This document shows, in pieces, positions 23,565 through 30,925 of a stretch of 31,755 nucleotides of DNA; position 1 is the stretch's first letter; each line of letters starts with the position of its first letter. The stretch is taken from positions 1-31,755 of the IMG/VR virus record IMGVR_UViG_3300047548_000679, one strand, 5' to 3'. Both the position numbers and the translations under genes were made by a program. The notes beneath the pieces were generated by a model. That model did no database searches. It was not told where the DNA came from and worked only from the letters and a program-made list of their open reading frames with translations. The stretch comes from a virus.

Positions 23565-24287
23565 ATGAGAGATTATCTACTAGACTTAGTTGAACACACT
23601 TTTGATCTTGGCTGTATTGACCTAATTAAAATTGTTGGCGAGGATACCAAAACACAAATTGTTGGATTGGCTGAAGACCAAAGCGTTGTAATTCTTGGCA
23701 CACTGCACAATCCAGTAGCTGACTTTATTGGCACATTTGGTATGCCCAATCTCAGCAAACTTAAAACACTGCTGAACTTGCAGGAATATCGTGAAGATGC
23801 CAAGCTGACCATTACTCGTCGTGCCACAGGCGAACCTGATGGTATTGCATTTGAAAACAAAACTGGCGACTTTAAAAACAACTATCGCTTCATGGCTGAA
23901 GAGATTGTTAAAGAAAAGCTCAAGACTCCCAAGTTTGCTGGCGTAAACTGGCACATTGAGTTTGAACCTGCCAATGCTGCTATTCAGCGATTGAAGTGGC
24001 AAATGGCCGCCAACGTTGAAGAAGCCAACTTCCAAGCCAAGACTGAAAACGGCGATCTCAAGTTCTTCTTTGGTGACCACTCAACACACTCAGGTGCCTT
24101 TGTGTTCCATCCCGGAGTCAACGGCAACTTAAAACGTGCATGGTCGTGGCCTGCCAAACAGTTTGCCAGTATCATGGATCTAACTGGCGACAAGACTGTA
24201 CAAATCAGCGACGATGGCGCTGCTCAGATCACTGTTGATTCAGGACTGGCAGTTTACAAATACATTCTCCCAGCACAAAGCAAGTGA
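23565..24287 (+). CDS. 45: Sliding clamp, gp45-like, 240 aa
   Basis: The length is close to T4 gp45 (228 residues). The C-terminal sequence ITVDSGLAVYKYILPAQSK matches the final strand of gp45-type clamps, and the internal KKFFFGDH-like and SIMDLTGDKTVQISDDG strands fit the repeated clamp fold. The trimeric ring holds DNA polymerase on DNA and, in T4, also activates late transcription as a mobile enhancer with gp33 and gp55. The late octamers here imply the same dual use, although gp33 and gp55 are not in the window. An AAGGAG ribosome-binding site precedes the ATG. The stop overlaps the GTG start of the transglycosylase-like gene, so clamp and DNA modification are translationally linked. Confidence 0.85.
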   Translation: MRDYLLDLVEHTFDLGCIDLIKIVGEDTKTQIVGLAEDQSVVILGTLHNPVADFIGTFGMPNLSKLKTLLNLQEYREDAKLTITRRATGEPDGIAFENKTGDFKNNYRFMAEEIVKEKLKTPKFAGVNWHIEFEPANAAIQRLKWQMAANVEEANFQAKTENGDLKFFFGDHSTHSGAFVFHPGVNGNLKRAWSWPAKQFASIMDLTGDKTVQISDDGAAQITVDSGLAVYKYILPAQSK

Positions 24288-25852
24288 GCCAAGTAGAAAA
24301 ATTTCCACAGGACAATCTCACAGCAAAGCAATCGGACTATGCTGTGTTTTTGCCTGCCATCTCAGGCTTCTATGCTACATTTGTGGGCAGGCAAAGAAAT
24401 GAACCTTACGTTGATCCGGCGAGATTTCCACAGGGCCTTACTGACATGGAACAGCTTAATTGGCTCAACTCGACTAAGTCCTTGTTTCCATACAAGTGGA
24501 GCCTTTATAGTGGGGGACATGCCAACTTGGATCTTGCTAAACAAGATTGGAGCGAGGACATGGTCCGCAACAGAGAGGCCGGGTCATTTATACTGGGAGA
24601 CTCTGGCGGGTTCCAGATTGCCAAGGGTTTGTGGGAAGGTGATTGGAAAGCCAACTCAGGTTGTCCCAAGGCTCAGAAGAAGCGTGAACTCATTCTAAAC
24701 TGGTTAGACAATGTTGCTGACTATGGCATGATCCTTGATATTCCAACCTGGGTTATTCACAGCAAGGAAGCGTCAGCGGCCTGTGGTATCAAAACACTCA
24801 GCGAGGCGTTTGAAGCTACAAAGTTCAACAATGAATACTTTATGGCTAACCGCAAAGGCAAAAACAACGGCGGAGCAAAGTTCTTGAATGTGTTACAAGG
24901 TGACAATCACACGTCAGCTGAAACATGGTATCAAGAAATGAAAAAATATTGTGACCCTGCTCAATATCCCGATCGTCACTTTGATGGTTGGGCCATGGGA
25001 GGTCAGAATATGTGCGATGTACACTTGGTGTTAAAGCGCCTGGTGGCATTGCGCTACGATAACTTGCTGCAAGAAGGTGTGCATGATTGGATGCACTTCT
25101 TGGGTACTAGCAAGCTAGAGTGGGCAGTTCTCTTAACTGTCATTCAACGAGCCGTAAGGAAATATGTCAACCCATCGTTTACCATCTCTTTTGACTGCGC
25201 ATCCCCGTTCCTCGCAACAGCCAACGGGCAAGTTTATTTTGAAAACGTCTTCCCACAAGATGGAAAGTGGTCGTATCGCATGGCTCCTTCAGCCGATGAC
25301 AAAAAATATGCCACAGACACAAGACCTTGGTCAACCGGAGTTGTTGCTGACGGGATCTACCCCAATTGGCAAAACAGTCCTATAAGCAACTTATTGCAGA
25401 TGAAAGACATCTGCATTTACAAACCTGGTGATTTGAACAAGAACGGCAAAGAGGGCAAAACATCATGGGATAGTTTCTCATATGCATTGCTAATGGGCCA
25501 CAATGTTTGGATGCACTTAACTGCGGTACAAGAAGCCAATCAGCGTTTTGATCGTGGTGAGCATCCTGCTATGATGCGTCGAGATGGTGGCGATTATGCC
25601 TATTTCGAAGATATTGTGGAAGCTATTTTTGCCGCTCCGGATAGACAAACTGCCGAAGATATTATAGAATTATACTCAAGCTACTGGATGCAGATTGTTG
25701 GCACACGTGGATTCAAAGGTAAGAAGACCATGAATGCTCGCACTCAATTCAATGCTTTGTTTACATTTGAAGAACCCGAAGATACTAACCCCGATGATCT
25801 AAATACTGACGTATTAGACAAGATGGAAGAGGATATCCACAATGAATCGTGA
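24284..25852 (+). CDS. dpdA: TGT-fold DNA transglycosylase, DpdA-like, 522 aa
   Basis: The protein has the catalytic features of the tRNA-guanine transglycosylase superfamily: DSGGFQ at 106-111, the general-base motif, and FDCASPFLATANG with D304, which aligns with the nucleophile motif FDC-x-x-P-x-x-x-A-x-x-G. NVLQGDNH at 202-209 matches the substrate-loop QG element. The zinc CxCxxC...H site of tRNA enzymes is absent, and the protein is longer than TGT (about 375 residues), as in DpdA proteins that insert 7-deazaguanines into DNA. It begins with GTG overlapping the clamp stop, and its end overlaps the next gene by 11 bases. FolE, a QueD-like protein and a PP-loop ATPase lie downstream. DNA rather than tRNA as the substrate is inferred. 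Confidence 0.8.
   Translation: MSQVEKFPQDNLTAKQSDYAVFLPAISGFYATFVGRQRNEPYVDPARFPQGLTDMEQLNWLNSTKSLFPYKWSLYSGGHANLDLAKQDWSEDMVRNREAGSFILGDSGGFQIAKGLWEGDWKANSGCPKAQKKRELILNWLDNVADYGMILDIPTWVIHSKEASAACGIKTLSEAFEATKFNNEYFMANRKGKNNGGAKFLNVLQGDNHTSAETWYQEMKKYCDPAQYPDRHFDGWAMGGQNMCDVHLVLKRLVALRYDNLLQEGVHDWMHFLGTSKLEWAVLLTVIQRAVRKYVNPSFTISFDCASPFLATANGQVYFENVFPQDGKWSYRMAPSADDKKYATDTRPWSTGVVADGIYPNWQNSPISNLLQMKDICIYKPGDLNKNGKEGKTSWDSFSYALLMGHNVWMHLTAVQEANQRFDRGEHPAMMRRDGGDYAYFEDIVEAIFAAPDRQTAEDIIELYSSYWMQIVGTRGFKGKKTMNARTQFNALFTFEEPEDTNPDDLNTDVLDKMEEDIHNES
25799..25806 (+). promoter_or_regulatory. Late-promoter-like CTAAATAC at the end of the dpdA-like gene
   Basis: It is identical over ten bases (CTAAATACTG) to the site at 2073. 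The TAAATA core ends 36 nt before the ATG at 25842, with an AGAGGA site in between. It lies in coding sequence, so chance is possible. Confidence 0.3.
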
Positions 25853-26345
25853 AGGTCACGACAATACTAAATTTTTCTACGGCAAAGAAGTAGAAAAAAC
25901 TCCAGCATTTGGCAAACAAACATTGTTTGTAGTTGGTGTGCAACCAACAGAACATATTGCCAATCATATGCCCGGATGTGAGCATATCTTTTTTGGTGCC
26001 AATCACAGCTTCCATCCTGATCCAGATGATCACCTGGAGTGGCAGCGTTGGGAAAGCATGATTACACACTTCCTTGACAAAGGATACCTGTGCAGTCTTG
26101 ATATCCCTGTCAAGTGTGTCGAAGAGTTCAACGATTCTGGTTTGTGTGAGTACAACAACTTCATCCCACAGATTCGTGTAAGTATTCCTTACGTTAAACT
26201 GTGGAACTACAACACCATGGTAAAAATCGACGACAAAGATTTTGACGCAACCAACCCTGGCGTGTGGACACATAGTCTGCACAGTTTAATGACAAGAGAA
26301 ACTTTCACTGACTGGAGTCAGTACAACGAGGATGACCCACTATGA
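25842..26345 (+). CDS. Hypothetical protein between DpdA-like and QueD-like genes, 167 aa
   Basis: I recognise no family with certainty. The product has TLFVVGVQPTEHIA followed by CEHIFFGANHSFHPDPDDH, an aspartate-, histidine- and tryptophan-rich region, then an IPQIRVSIPYVKLWNY strand pattern. There is no CxxxCxxC, so it is not a radical SAM enzyme. The strong coupling to its neighbours (11-base overlap with the DpdA-like gene before it, ATGA overlap with the QueD-like gene after it) suggests it works in the same pathway. It might be a partner that supplies the step normally done by QueE, or a subunit of the transglycosylase. Both are guesses from position. Confidence 0.7.
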   Translation: MNREGHDNTKFFYGKEVEKTPAFGKQTLFVVGVQPTEHIANHMPGCEHIFFGANHSFHPDPDDHLEWQRWESMITHFLDKGYLCSLDIPVKCVEEFNDSGLCEYNNFIPQIRVSIPYVKLWNYNTMVKIDDKDFDATNPGVWTHSLHSLMTRETFTDWSQYNEDDPL

Positions 26346-26785
26346 ATCAAGCACAACGTGAACAAGTTGAAAGAATCAAAACCGCAGCAGAGCGTAAAAT
26401 CTGGGTTACGTTTCGTAAAGAAGGTATCCACCGCTATCCGGCAGCAGCAACTGATCCTGCGCTGGCGACAGGTGATGAATATGATGTTAGTTTTCTTGGC
26501 GTCCCTCATCGTCATATCTTCCATTTCCGGGTGTGGATTGATGTTCTACACAACGATCGCGATATTGAATTCATCCAATTCAAACGATGGCTCGAAAATC
26601 TCTATCGAGATGGAACCCTTCAACTCGACTACAAATCTTGCGAAATGATGTCAGACGATCTGTATCTACAGATTGCTGCAAGGTATCCTGACCGTGCGGT
26701 CTGGATTGAGGTTGCCGAAGATGGTGAAAACGGCGCACTCATCAAATATGAAACTCACCGACCTGTTCAATCCATTAATATCTAA
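26342..26785 (+). CDS. QueD-like (6-pyruvoyl-tetrahydropterin synthase-fold) protein, 147 aa
   Basis: The pattern GIHRYPAA (H30) and HRHIFHFRVWI (H56, H58) matches the three zinc ligands of the QueD/PTPS family (AAH and HGH). IEFIQFKRW fits the helix after the G-x-x-x-DF motif, LDYKSCEMMSDDLY fits the LD...T-x-E-x-L region, and WIEVAEDGENGALIKYE fits the final catalytic Glu strand. QueD turns dihydroneopterin triphosphate, the FolE product, into 6-carboxytetrahydropterin, the second step of preQ0 synthesis. The HGH motif reads HRH and the spacing from H30 is longer than usual, so the call is moderate. Overlap with the gene before and a nearby FolE support it. Confidence 0.55.
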   Translation: MNQAQREQVERIKTAAERKIWVTFRKEGIHRYPAAATDPALATGDEYDVSFLGVPHRHIFHFRVWIDVLHNDRDIEFIQFKRWLENLYRDGTLQLDYKSCEMMSDDLYLQIAARYPDRAVWIEVAEDGENGALIKYETHRPVQSINI

Positions 26786-26796
26786 TAGGAAATATC

Positions 26797-27018
26797 ATGG
26801 CAAAACCTGCTATCCGTCCCAACCCTCGCGTCAATGAAATCTTTGACGAACTGGAAAAGTTTATGACATTCTGTCAGGACTTTGGGTATCGTTACAACGA
26901 AGCAGACCTGCATAACTTCAAGAGTTATGCTTGGCAACAATACAACAAATTCTCACAGGGCAAGAACGCCAAGAACATGTGGGATGAAGACACTCGTCGT
27001 CTGGCACTGAAGTACTGA
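26797..27018 (+). CDS. Small hypothetical protein, 73 aa
   Basis: The product is basic at the N-terminus (MAKPAIRPNPRVNEIF) and then helical with many aromatic residues (FMTFCQDFGYRYNEADLHNF, YAWQQYNKF). It seems to be a compact three-helix domain. No family is recognised. An AGGA site precedes the ATG, the preceding stop is 11 bases away and the next start follows 1 base after its stop. It lies between the QueD-like gene and a coiled-coil protein in the same operon. Confidence 0.7.
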   Translation: MAKPAIRPNPRVNEIFDELEKFMTFCQDFGYRYNEADLHNFKSYAWQQYNKFSQGKNAKNMWDEDTRRLALKY

Positions 27019-27019
27019 C

Positions 27020-27472
27020 ATGAGCGGCGCAGCTAGAGAACCTGACCAGGCAGACTTTGACCTGGAACGCTTCATCGAGATGTTTGACGAAGCATTAACC
27101 AGTCGAGATCCGCGAGTGGTCAATGCACTACGCAGTCTCATGATGATGGTGGTACTAACTCGTCCCGAAGGCAGAGATAGTGGATTGCACGATCGAAATG
27201 TAGGCCCGCTGAGAAGATTGTACGATGACGTCAATCATCTAAATAATCGATTACATCGATTAGAGGACGAAACTCGACAAATCTTGCGACAAACAGCCCA
27301 ACAAGACGCATACAAAGAAGCCTACAAGTATGATTATCCCTACGAAAAGTATACTATGAAGGCCACGGCAGAGCTAGCGGCTCAAGTTGATCAAGATGTG
27401 CTGAATCAACTAAAACAACAGGCTGCGGCAAAGTTTGGTCGCGTCCCAAACAAAGGACTCTTAGACAAATGA
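27020..27472 (+). CDS. Coiled-coil hypothetical protein, 150 aa
   Basis: Residues 10-55 are helical (DLERFIEMFDEALTSRD), and residues about 68-100 form a clear coiled coil (RLYDDVNHLNNRLHRLEDE). A Tyr-rich stretch follows (YKEAYKYDYPYEKYT), then a helical tail ending in KGLLDK. No catalytic motif is seen. It starts 1 base after the preceding stop and overlaps the glycosyltransferase start by 4 bases (ATGA). A structural or adaptor role is likely but not proven. Confidence 0.7.
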   Translation: MSGAAREPDQADFDLERFIEMFDEALTSRDPRVVNALRSLMMMVVLTRPEGRDSGLHDRNVGPLRRLYDDVNHLNNRLHRLEDETRQILRQTAQQDAYKEAYKYDYPYEKYTMKATAELAAQVDQDVLNQLKQQAAAKFGRVPNKGLLDK

Positions 27473-28683
27473 GAAAACTATTTTACATGGGCTTGGAAAG
27501 TTACGAAGCCCGCTATACACTACAGCTCACAGAGTGGAATCGCCGTGTGTTCGAACGCCGTGGGCTGGACGTTGTCTATGTGCCCGGTCTTAATCTTGAC
27601 AACAGCAAGAAGATCAGCGTAGGACAGGTGTTGGATGCACATGGTCGCAGTTATTTTGCTATGAGCCAAATGATGAACTTGGTGCGACTCATGCAACAAG
27701 GTGATGTCACTGGCGATGATGTGATCTACTTTGAAGACATGTTCCAACCGGGCTTTGAAAGTCTTGGCTACATCATGAATCAGATTCCCCGAGAGCAATG
27801 CCCACGTATCTACGTTCGCTGCCTAGCACAGGCTATTGACCCCGATGACTTTGTGCATGTCTGGGGTATGAGCAAATGGATGAGTTTGTATGAGCAAATG
27901 GTCAATGAAATGGTGGCTTTCTCGGGGGGTGCAGTATTGGCTACCAACGAAGAAATGGTCGCTCATATGCGGATTGCTGGATGGACTGCTCCGATCTACA
28001 ACATTTCCGGCCTTGCATTTGGAAAAGAAGAAGTTCTTGAGCGCATTGGCGGTAAACAGAACATCAAACCGTTTGATTCGCGTACCCGGAGGGTGGGTTT
28101 CGCAGCTCGCTTTGACCAAGAGAAGCAACCTGGCTTCTTCATGGATCTCATTGAAATGTATGGTGAACTTACCAGTGAGCCGTGTGAGTTTGCAATATTC
28201 AGTGGCGGACCTCTCAGATCCAATAACCCTGCATATATTGAACGTGCCCGCCGTATGGAGGCAGAAGGCAAGCTCAAAATCTATGACGACTTAAAGAAGG
28301 ATGAGTATTATGCTCTTGTTAACGATACTCGTGTTCTGTTCAATTGTGCTCTTCAAGACTGGGTCAGCAACACAGTTTCAGAGGCTGACACTCTTGGTTG
28401 CAATGTACTATATCCTGCTTATCGCAGTTTCCCCGAGACTTTCGCCAATGATCCAAACCGTCTCTACGTACCTTGGAGCATAGATGACGCTTATCACAAG
28501 ATGCAGAACCTTCTCCGCGAACCTCATCACAACATGGGGCTTATTTCCGACTGGAACAATGCCACTGTGGATCGCATTGTTGATATTATTACTGGTAACG
28601 GTGAGCAATGGAACAGAGCGGGCAACCGCTATCGTGACCACGCTGCTCACGAAAAATATCAAGTTGTAAAGATCGAAGGATGA
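27469..28683 (+). CDS. GT-B type glycosyltransferase, 404 aa
   Basis: Two Rossmann-like halves are seen. The N-terminal half includes DVVYVPGLNLD and GDDVIYFEDMFQPG. The C-terminal half begins near RRVGFAARFDQEKQPGFFM, the usual start of the nucleotide-sugar domain, followed by FAIFSGGPLRSNN and NTVSEADTLGCNVLYP, equivalent to the E-x7-E region that binds the nucleotide sugar. These are features of the GT4-like group. It overlaps both neighbours by 4 bases and precedes GalE and a DegT-like protein, so it may use UDP-galactose or a derived sugar. It may glycosylate DNA bases, as T4 does, or a surface glycan. The placement among replication and deazaguanine genes makes DNA a serious option. Confidence 0.75.
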   Translation: MRKLFYMGLESYEARYTLQLTEWNRRVFERRGLDVVYVPGLNLDNSKKISVGQVLDAHGRSYFAMSQMMNLVRLMQQGDVTGDDVIYFEDMFQPGFESLGYIMNQIPREQCPRIYVRCLAQAIDPDDFVHVWGMSKWMSLYEQMVNEMVAFSGGAVLATNEEMVAHMRIAGWTAPIYNISGLAFGKEEVLERIGGKQNIKPFDSRTRRVGFAARFDQEKQPGFFMDLIEMYGELTSEPCEFAIFSGGPLRSNNPAYIERARRMEAEGKLKIYDDLKKDEYYALVNDTRVLFNCALQDWVSNTVSEADTLGCNVLYPAYRSFPETFANDPNRLYVPWSIDDAYHKMQNLLREPHHNMGLISDWNNATVDRIVDIITGNGEQWNRAGNRYRDHAAHEKYQVVKIEG

Positions 28684-29624
28684 GCACAGTTGTAGTAACC
28701 GGTGCTGCTGGCTATATTGGAGGGCAATGTGCTCTCCAATTAGTTGATGCAGGTCATAAGGTAGTGGGCATTGACCGTAGGCCTCTGCCACACCATCTTG
28801 GCGGGCTAATGGAGTTTGTGCAAGCAGACTTTGACAGCGACCAATCGTTTGTAAAGATCATTGCTGAGAGACCGGACGCTATCGTTCACTGTGCCGGCAC
28901 GAGTCTTGTGGGGCCAAGTATCAAAAACCCCAGCGATTACTACAACAACAATGTAGTCAAGACTTTGCACTTGCTGAACATAGTGTTGTCTGCCATCCCC
29001 AAGGCAAGATTCATTTTTAGTTCCAGCGCAGCAACATATGGTACGCCTGCGGCCAGCTTGCCTTGTCAAGAAACTGATGCATTAAAGCCCATCAGTCCCT
29101 ACGGCGAAAGCAAAATGATGGTGGAACAAATCCTTGCAGCCTATCATCGTGCCTACGGTCTTGATTATGTTGCGTTCCGTTACTTCAATGCCTGCGGAGC
29201 CGATCCCGAAGCACGACACGGACAAGAACTAGGTGCTACACATATCATTGCCAGGGTATTGGAAAGCATTGCCAACGGACAGGAGTTCGTACTCAATGGT
29301 AACAATTACGATACCCGCGATGGGACTTGCGTTCGTGACTATGTTCACGTTGATGATATTGCAAGGGCACATGTATTGGCATTGTCTCCAGAGATTCCTG
29401 CGGGCATCTATAACCTTGGATCTAACACAGGAACCAGCAATCAAGAGATTATTGCAGCAGCTGAGAGAATAACCGGACGCCAAGTCAAAGTCACACAAGG
29501 CGCTCGTCGTGAAGGTGATCCAGATTCTCTAGTGGCCAGCGCAGACAAGTTTAATAAACTGGTTTCGTGGAGACATTACGAGTTGGATGACATGATTCAA
29601 CATGCGTGGAATTGGTATGTTTGA
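28680..29624 (+). CDS. galE: UDP-glucose 4-epimerase-like NAD-dependent epimerase, 314 aa
   Basis: This is a short-chain dehydrogenase-type epimerase. The NAD-binding TGAAGYIGG has G8, G11 and G14. The active-site SSSAATYG and Y141-x-x-x-K145 (SPYGESK) are complete. RYFNACGADPEARHGQE fits the substrate region of GalE, and TRDGTCVRDYVHVDD is a GalE hallmark. It interconverts UDP-glucose and UDP-galactose or the N-acetyl forms in the host cytoplasm. The start overlaps the glycosyltransferase stop by 4 bases, and the downstream DegT-like gene overlaps its end. The enzyme probably supplies the sugar donor for the neighbouring transferase. Confidence 0.92.
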   Translation: MSTVVVTGAAGYIGGQCALQLVDAGHKVVGIDRRPLPHHLGGLMEFVQADFDSDQSFVKIIAERPDAIVHCAGTSLVGPSIKNPSDYYNNNVVKTLHLLNIVLSAIPKARFIFSSSAATYGTPAASLPCQETDALKPISPYGESKMMVEQILAAYHRAYGLDYVAFRYFNACGADPEARHGQELGATHIIARVLESIANGQEFVLNGNNYDTRDGTCVRDYVHVDDIARAHVLALSPEIPAGIYNLGSNTGTSNQEIIAAAERITGRQVKVTQGARREGDPDSLVASADKFNKLVSWRHYELDDMIQHAWNWYV

Positions 29625-30222
29625 GAAAATTAAAGAGTTTGAAGATAAGTTAGCAGCCTTTGCTGGGGCTCCGTATGCAATCATGACTGATTGCTGTACT
29701 CATGCGATCGAAATGTGCTTGCGGTACGATAAAATTAAGGAGTGCTCATTTACCCCATTTACGTATTTGAGTATTCCTATGACTATGCACAAGTTGGGTA
29801 TCAAATATGACTACTTTCCAGACAGCCTTCCGCATAGGCAACAATGGGTCGGTGAATACAAATTTGAAGGTACACGCATTTGGGACAGTGCTCGTAGATT
29901 AGAACGCAACATGTACCGCAAAGGCACAATGCAATGCTTGAGTTTTGGGCATACAAAGCCTTTACACATCGGCCACGGTGGTGCTATACTACTAGATGAC
30001 AAACAAGCATATGAAGCGATAATTCGTATGCGATATGACGGGCGCGATCTAAATATATCGCCCTGGGCGGAACAAAAGGAATTTAGAGTCGGATATCATT
30101 ACAAGCCAAGTATCGAAGATGCTATTCAAGGAACAGCATTGTTAGTTGGACTCGAAGAGTATTGCCCCGAACCTAAATTTGTTCAGTATCCAGATTTAAG
30201 AACTATTACCATCAAGGACTAG
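29617..30222 (+). CDS. Short DegT/DnrJ/EryC1-like PLP protein, 201 aa
   Basis: The sequence resembles the N-terminal large domain of sugar aminotransferases: FEDKLAAFAGAPYAIMTDCCTHAI at the start, then RIWDSARRL, and SFGHTKPLHIGHGGAILLDD, where the Lys matches the PLP-binding lysine in SFxxxKxxxxGxGG. A full family member has about 370-400 residues, so the C-terminal domain is missing. The DSA segment stands where the family has E/D-D-A. The start at 29617 (MFEKI) was preferred over 29602 because it matches the family start. It overlaps GalE by 8 bases. It might be an active minimal enzyme, a regulator of PLP sugars, or a remnant. Confidence 0.7.
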   Translation: MFEKIKEFEDKLAAFAGAPYAIMTDCCTHAIEMCLRYDKIKECSFTPFTYLSIPMTMHKLGIKYDYFPDSLPHRQQWVGEYKFEGTRIWDSARRLERNMYRKGTMQCLSFGHTKPLHIGHGGAILLDDKQAYEAIIRMRYDGRDLNISPWAEQKEFRVGYHYKPSIEDAIQGTALLVGLEEYCPEPKFVQYPDLRTITIKD

Positions 30223-30223
30223 C

Positions 30224-30925
30224 ATGACAGACAACAGTTTAAATCTATCACAAGTAATTCGTAAACGCATCACCAGTGAAGGAGGCCGCTTTTGGGCTGG
30301 CGACAACATCAGCCAGTGGATTACTGACAAAGAAAAAGAGATGTTGGTAGATGAGCTAACAACAAAATTTGAAGGTGTTCTTGACAGTCTAATTATTGAC
30401 CGCTATACAGATCCCAATAGCATGGGCACAGCCCGACGTTTAGCAAAGATGTATGTGTATGAAATCATGGCCGGCAGATACGAGGAGAGCCCATCAGCTA
30501 CAGCCTTCCCCAACGACACGGAAGGCAAGTATGAGGGCATGTTGGTTGTTCGTTCGGAGCTCAAAAGTATGTGTAGCCATCACCATCAACCTGTTTCTGG
30601 CGTGGCATACATTGGCATCATTGCTGGACCAAAACTCATTGGCCTATCTAAGTATAGCCGAATTGCACAATGGTGCGCCCGTCGCGGCACACTGCAAGAA
30701 GAGTTGTGCATGGATATTGCTCGAGAAATTGAATCGGCGACTGGTAGTGCTGACGTTGCTGTCTATATACAGGCCACGCACGGATGCTGCGAAAATCGCG
30801 GCATCATGGCGCACTCTAGTCTCACTCAGACCACTGTGCTTCACGGAGCTTTCAAAACAGATGCAGGCGTGAAGAAAGAGTTTTTTGACAACATCAAACT
30901 GCAACAGGACTTTGCACCACGATGA
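30224..30925 (+). CDS. folE: GTP cyclohydrolase I, FolE type, 233 aa
   Basis: The zinc ligands are seen as SMCSHHHQP (C117, with H119/H120) and TATHGCCENRG-like sequence with C188/C189. Here it reads IQATHGCCENRG with the substrate His at 186. GLSKYSRIAQWCARR corresponds to the conserved GLSKxxR of the family. FolE converts GTP to dihydroneopterin triphosphate, the first step in making folate, tetrahydropterin or 7-deazaguanine. In phages it usually feeds the preQ0 pathway. Its ATG is 1 base after the preceding stop, and the next gene overlaps its stop by 4 bases (ATGA). The 20 to 30 N-terminal residues are polar and probably not a targeting leader. Confidence 0.93.
   Translation: MTDNSLNLSQVIRKRITSEGGRFWAGDNISQWITDKEKEMLVDELTTKFEGVLDSLIIDRYTDPNSMGTARRLAKMYVYEIMAGRYEESPSATAFPNDTEGKYEGMLVVRSELKSMCSHHHQPVSGVAYIGIIAGPKLIGLSKYSRIAQWCARRGTLQEELCMDIAREIESATGSADVAVYIQATHGCCENRGIMAHSSLTQTTVLHGAFKTDAGVKKEFFDNIKLQQDFAPR

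Noticed and set aside
30049-30055. CTAAATA in the DegT-like gene, with others at 22105 and 27239 inside coding regions.
   Set aside because: No start codon lies at a suitable distance. They show the background rate of this short motif, which is why single weak sites get low confidence.
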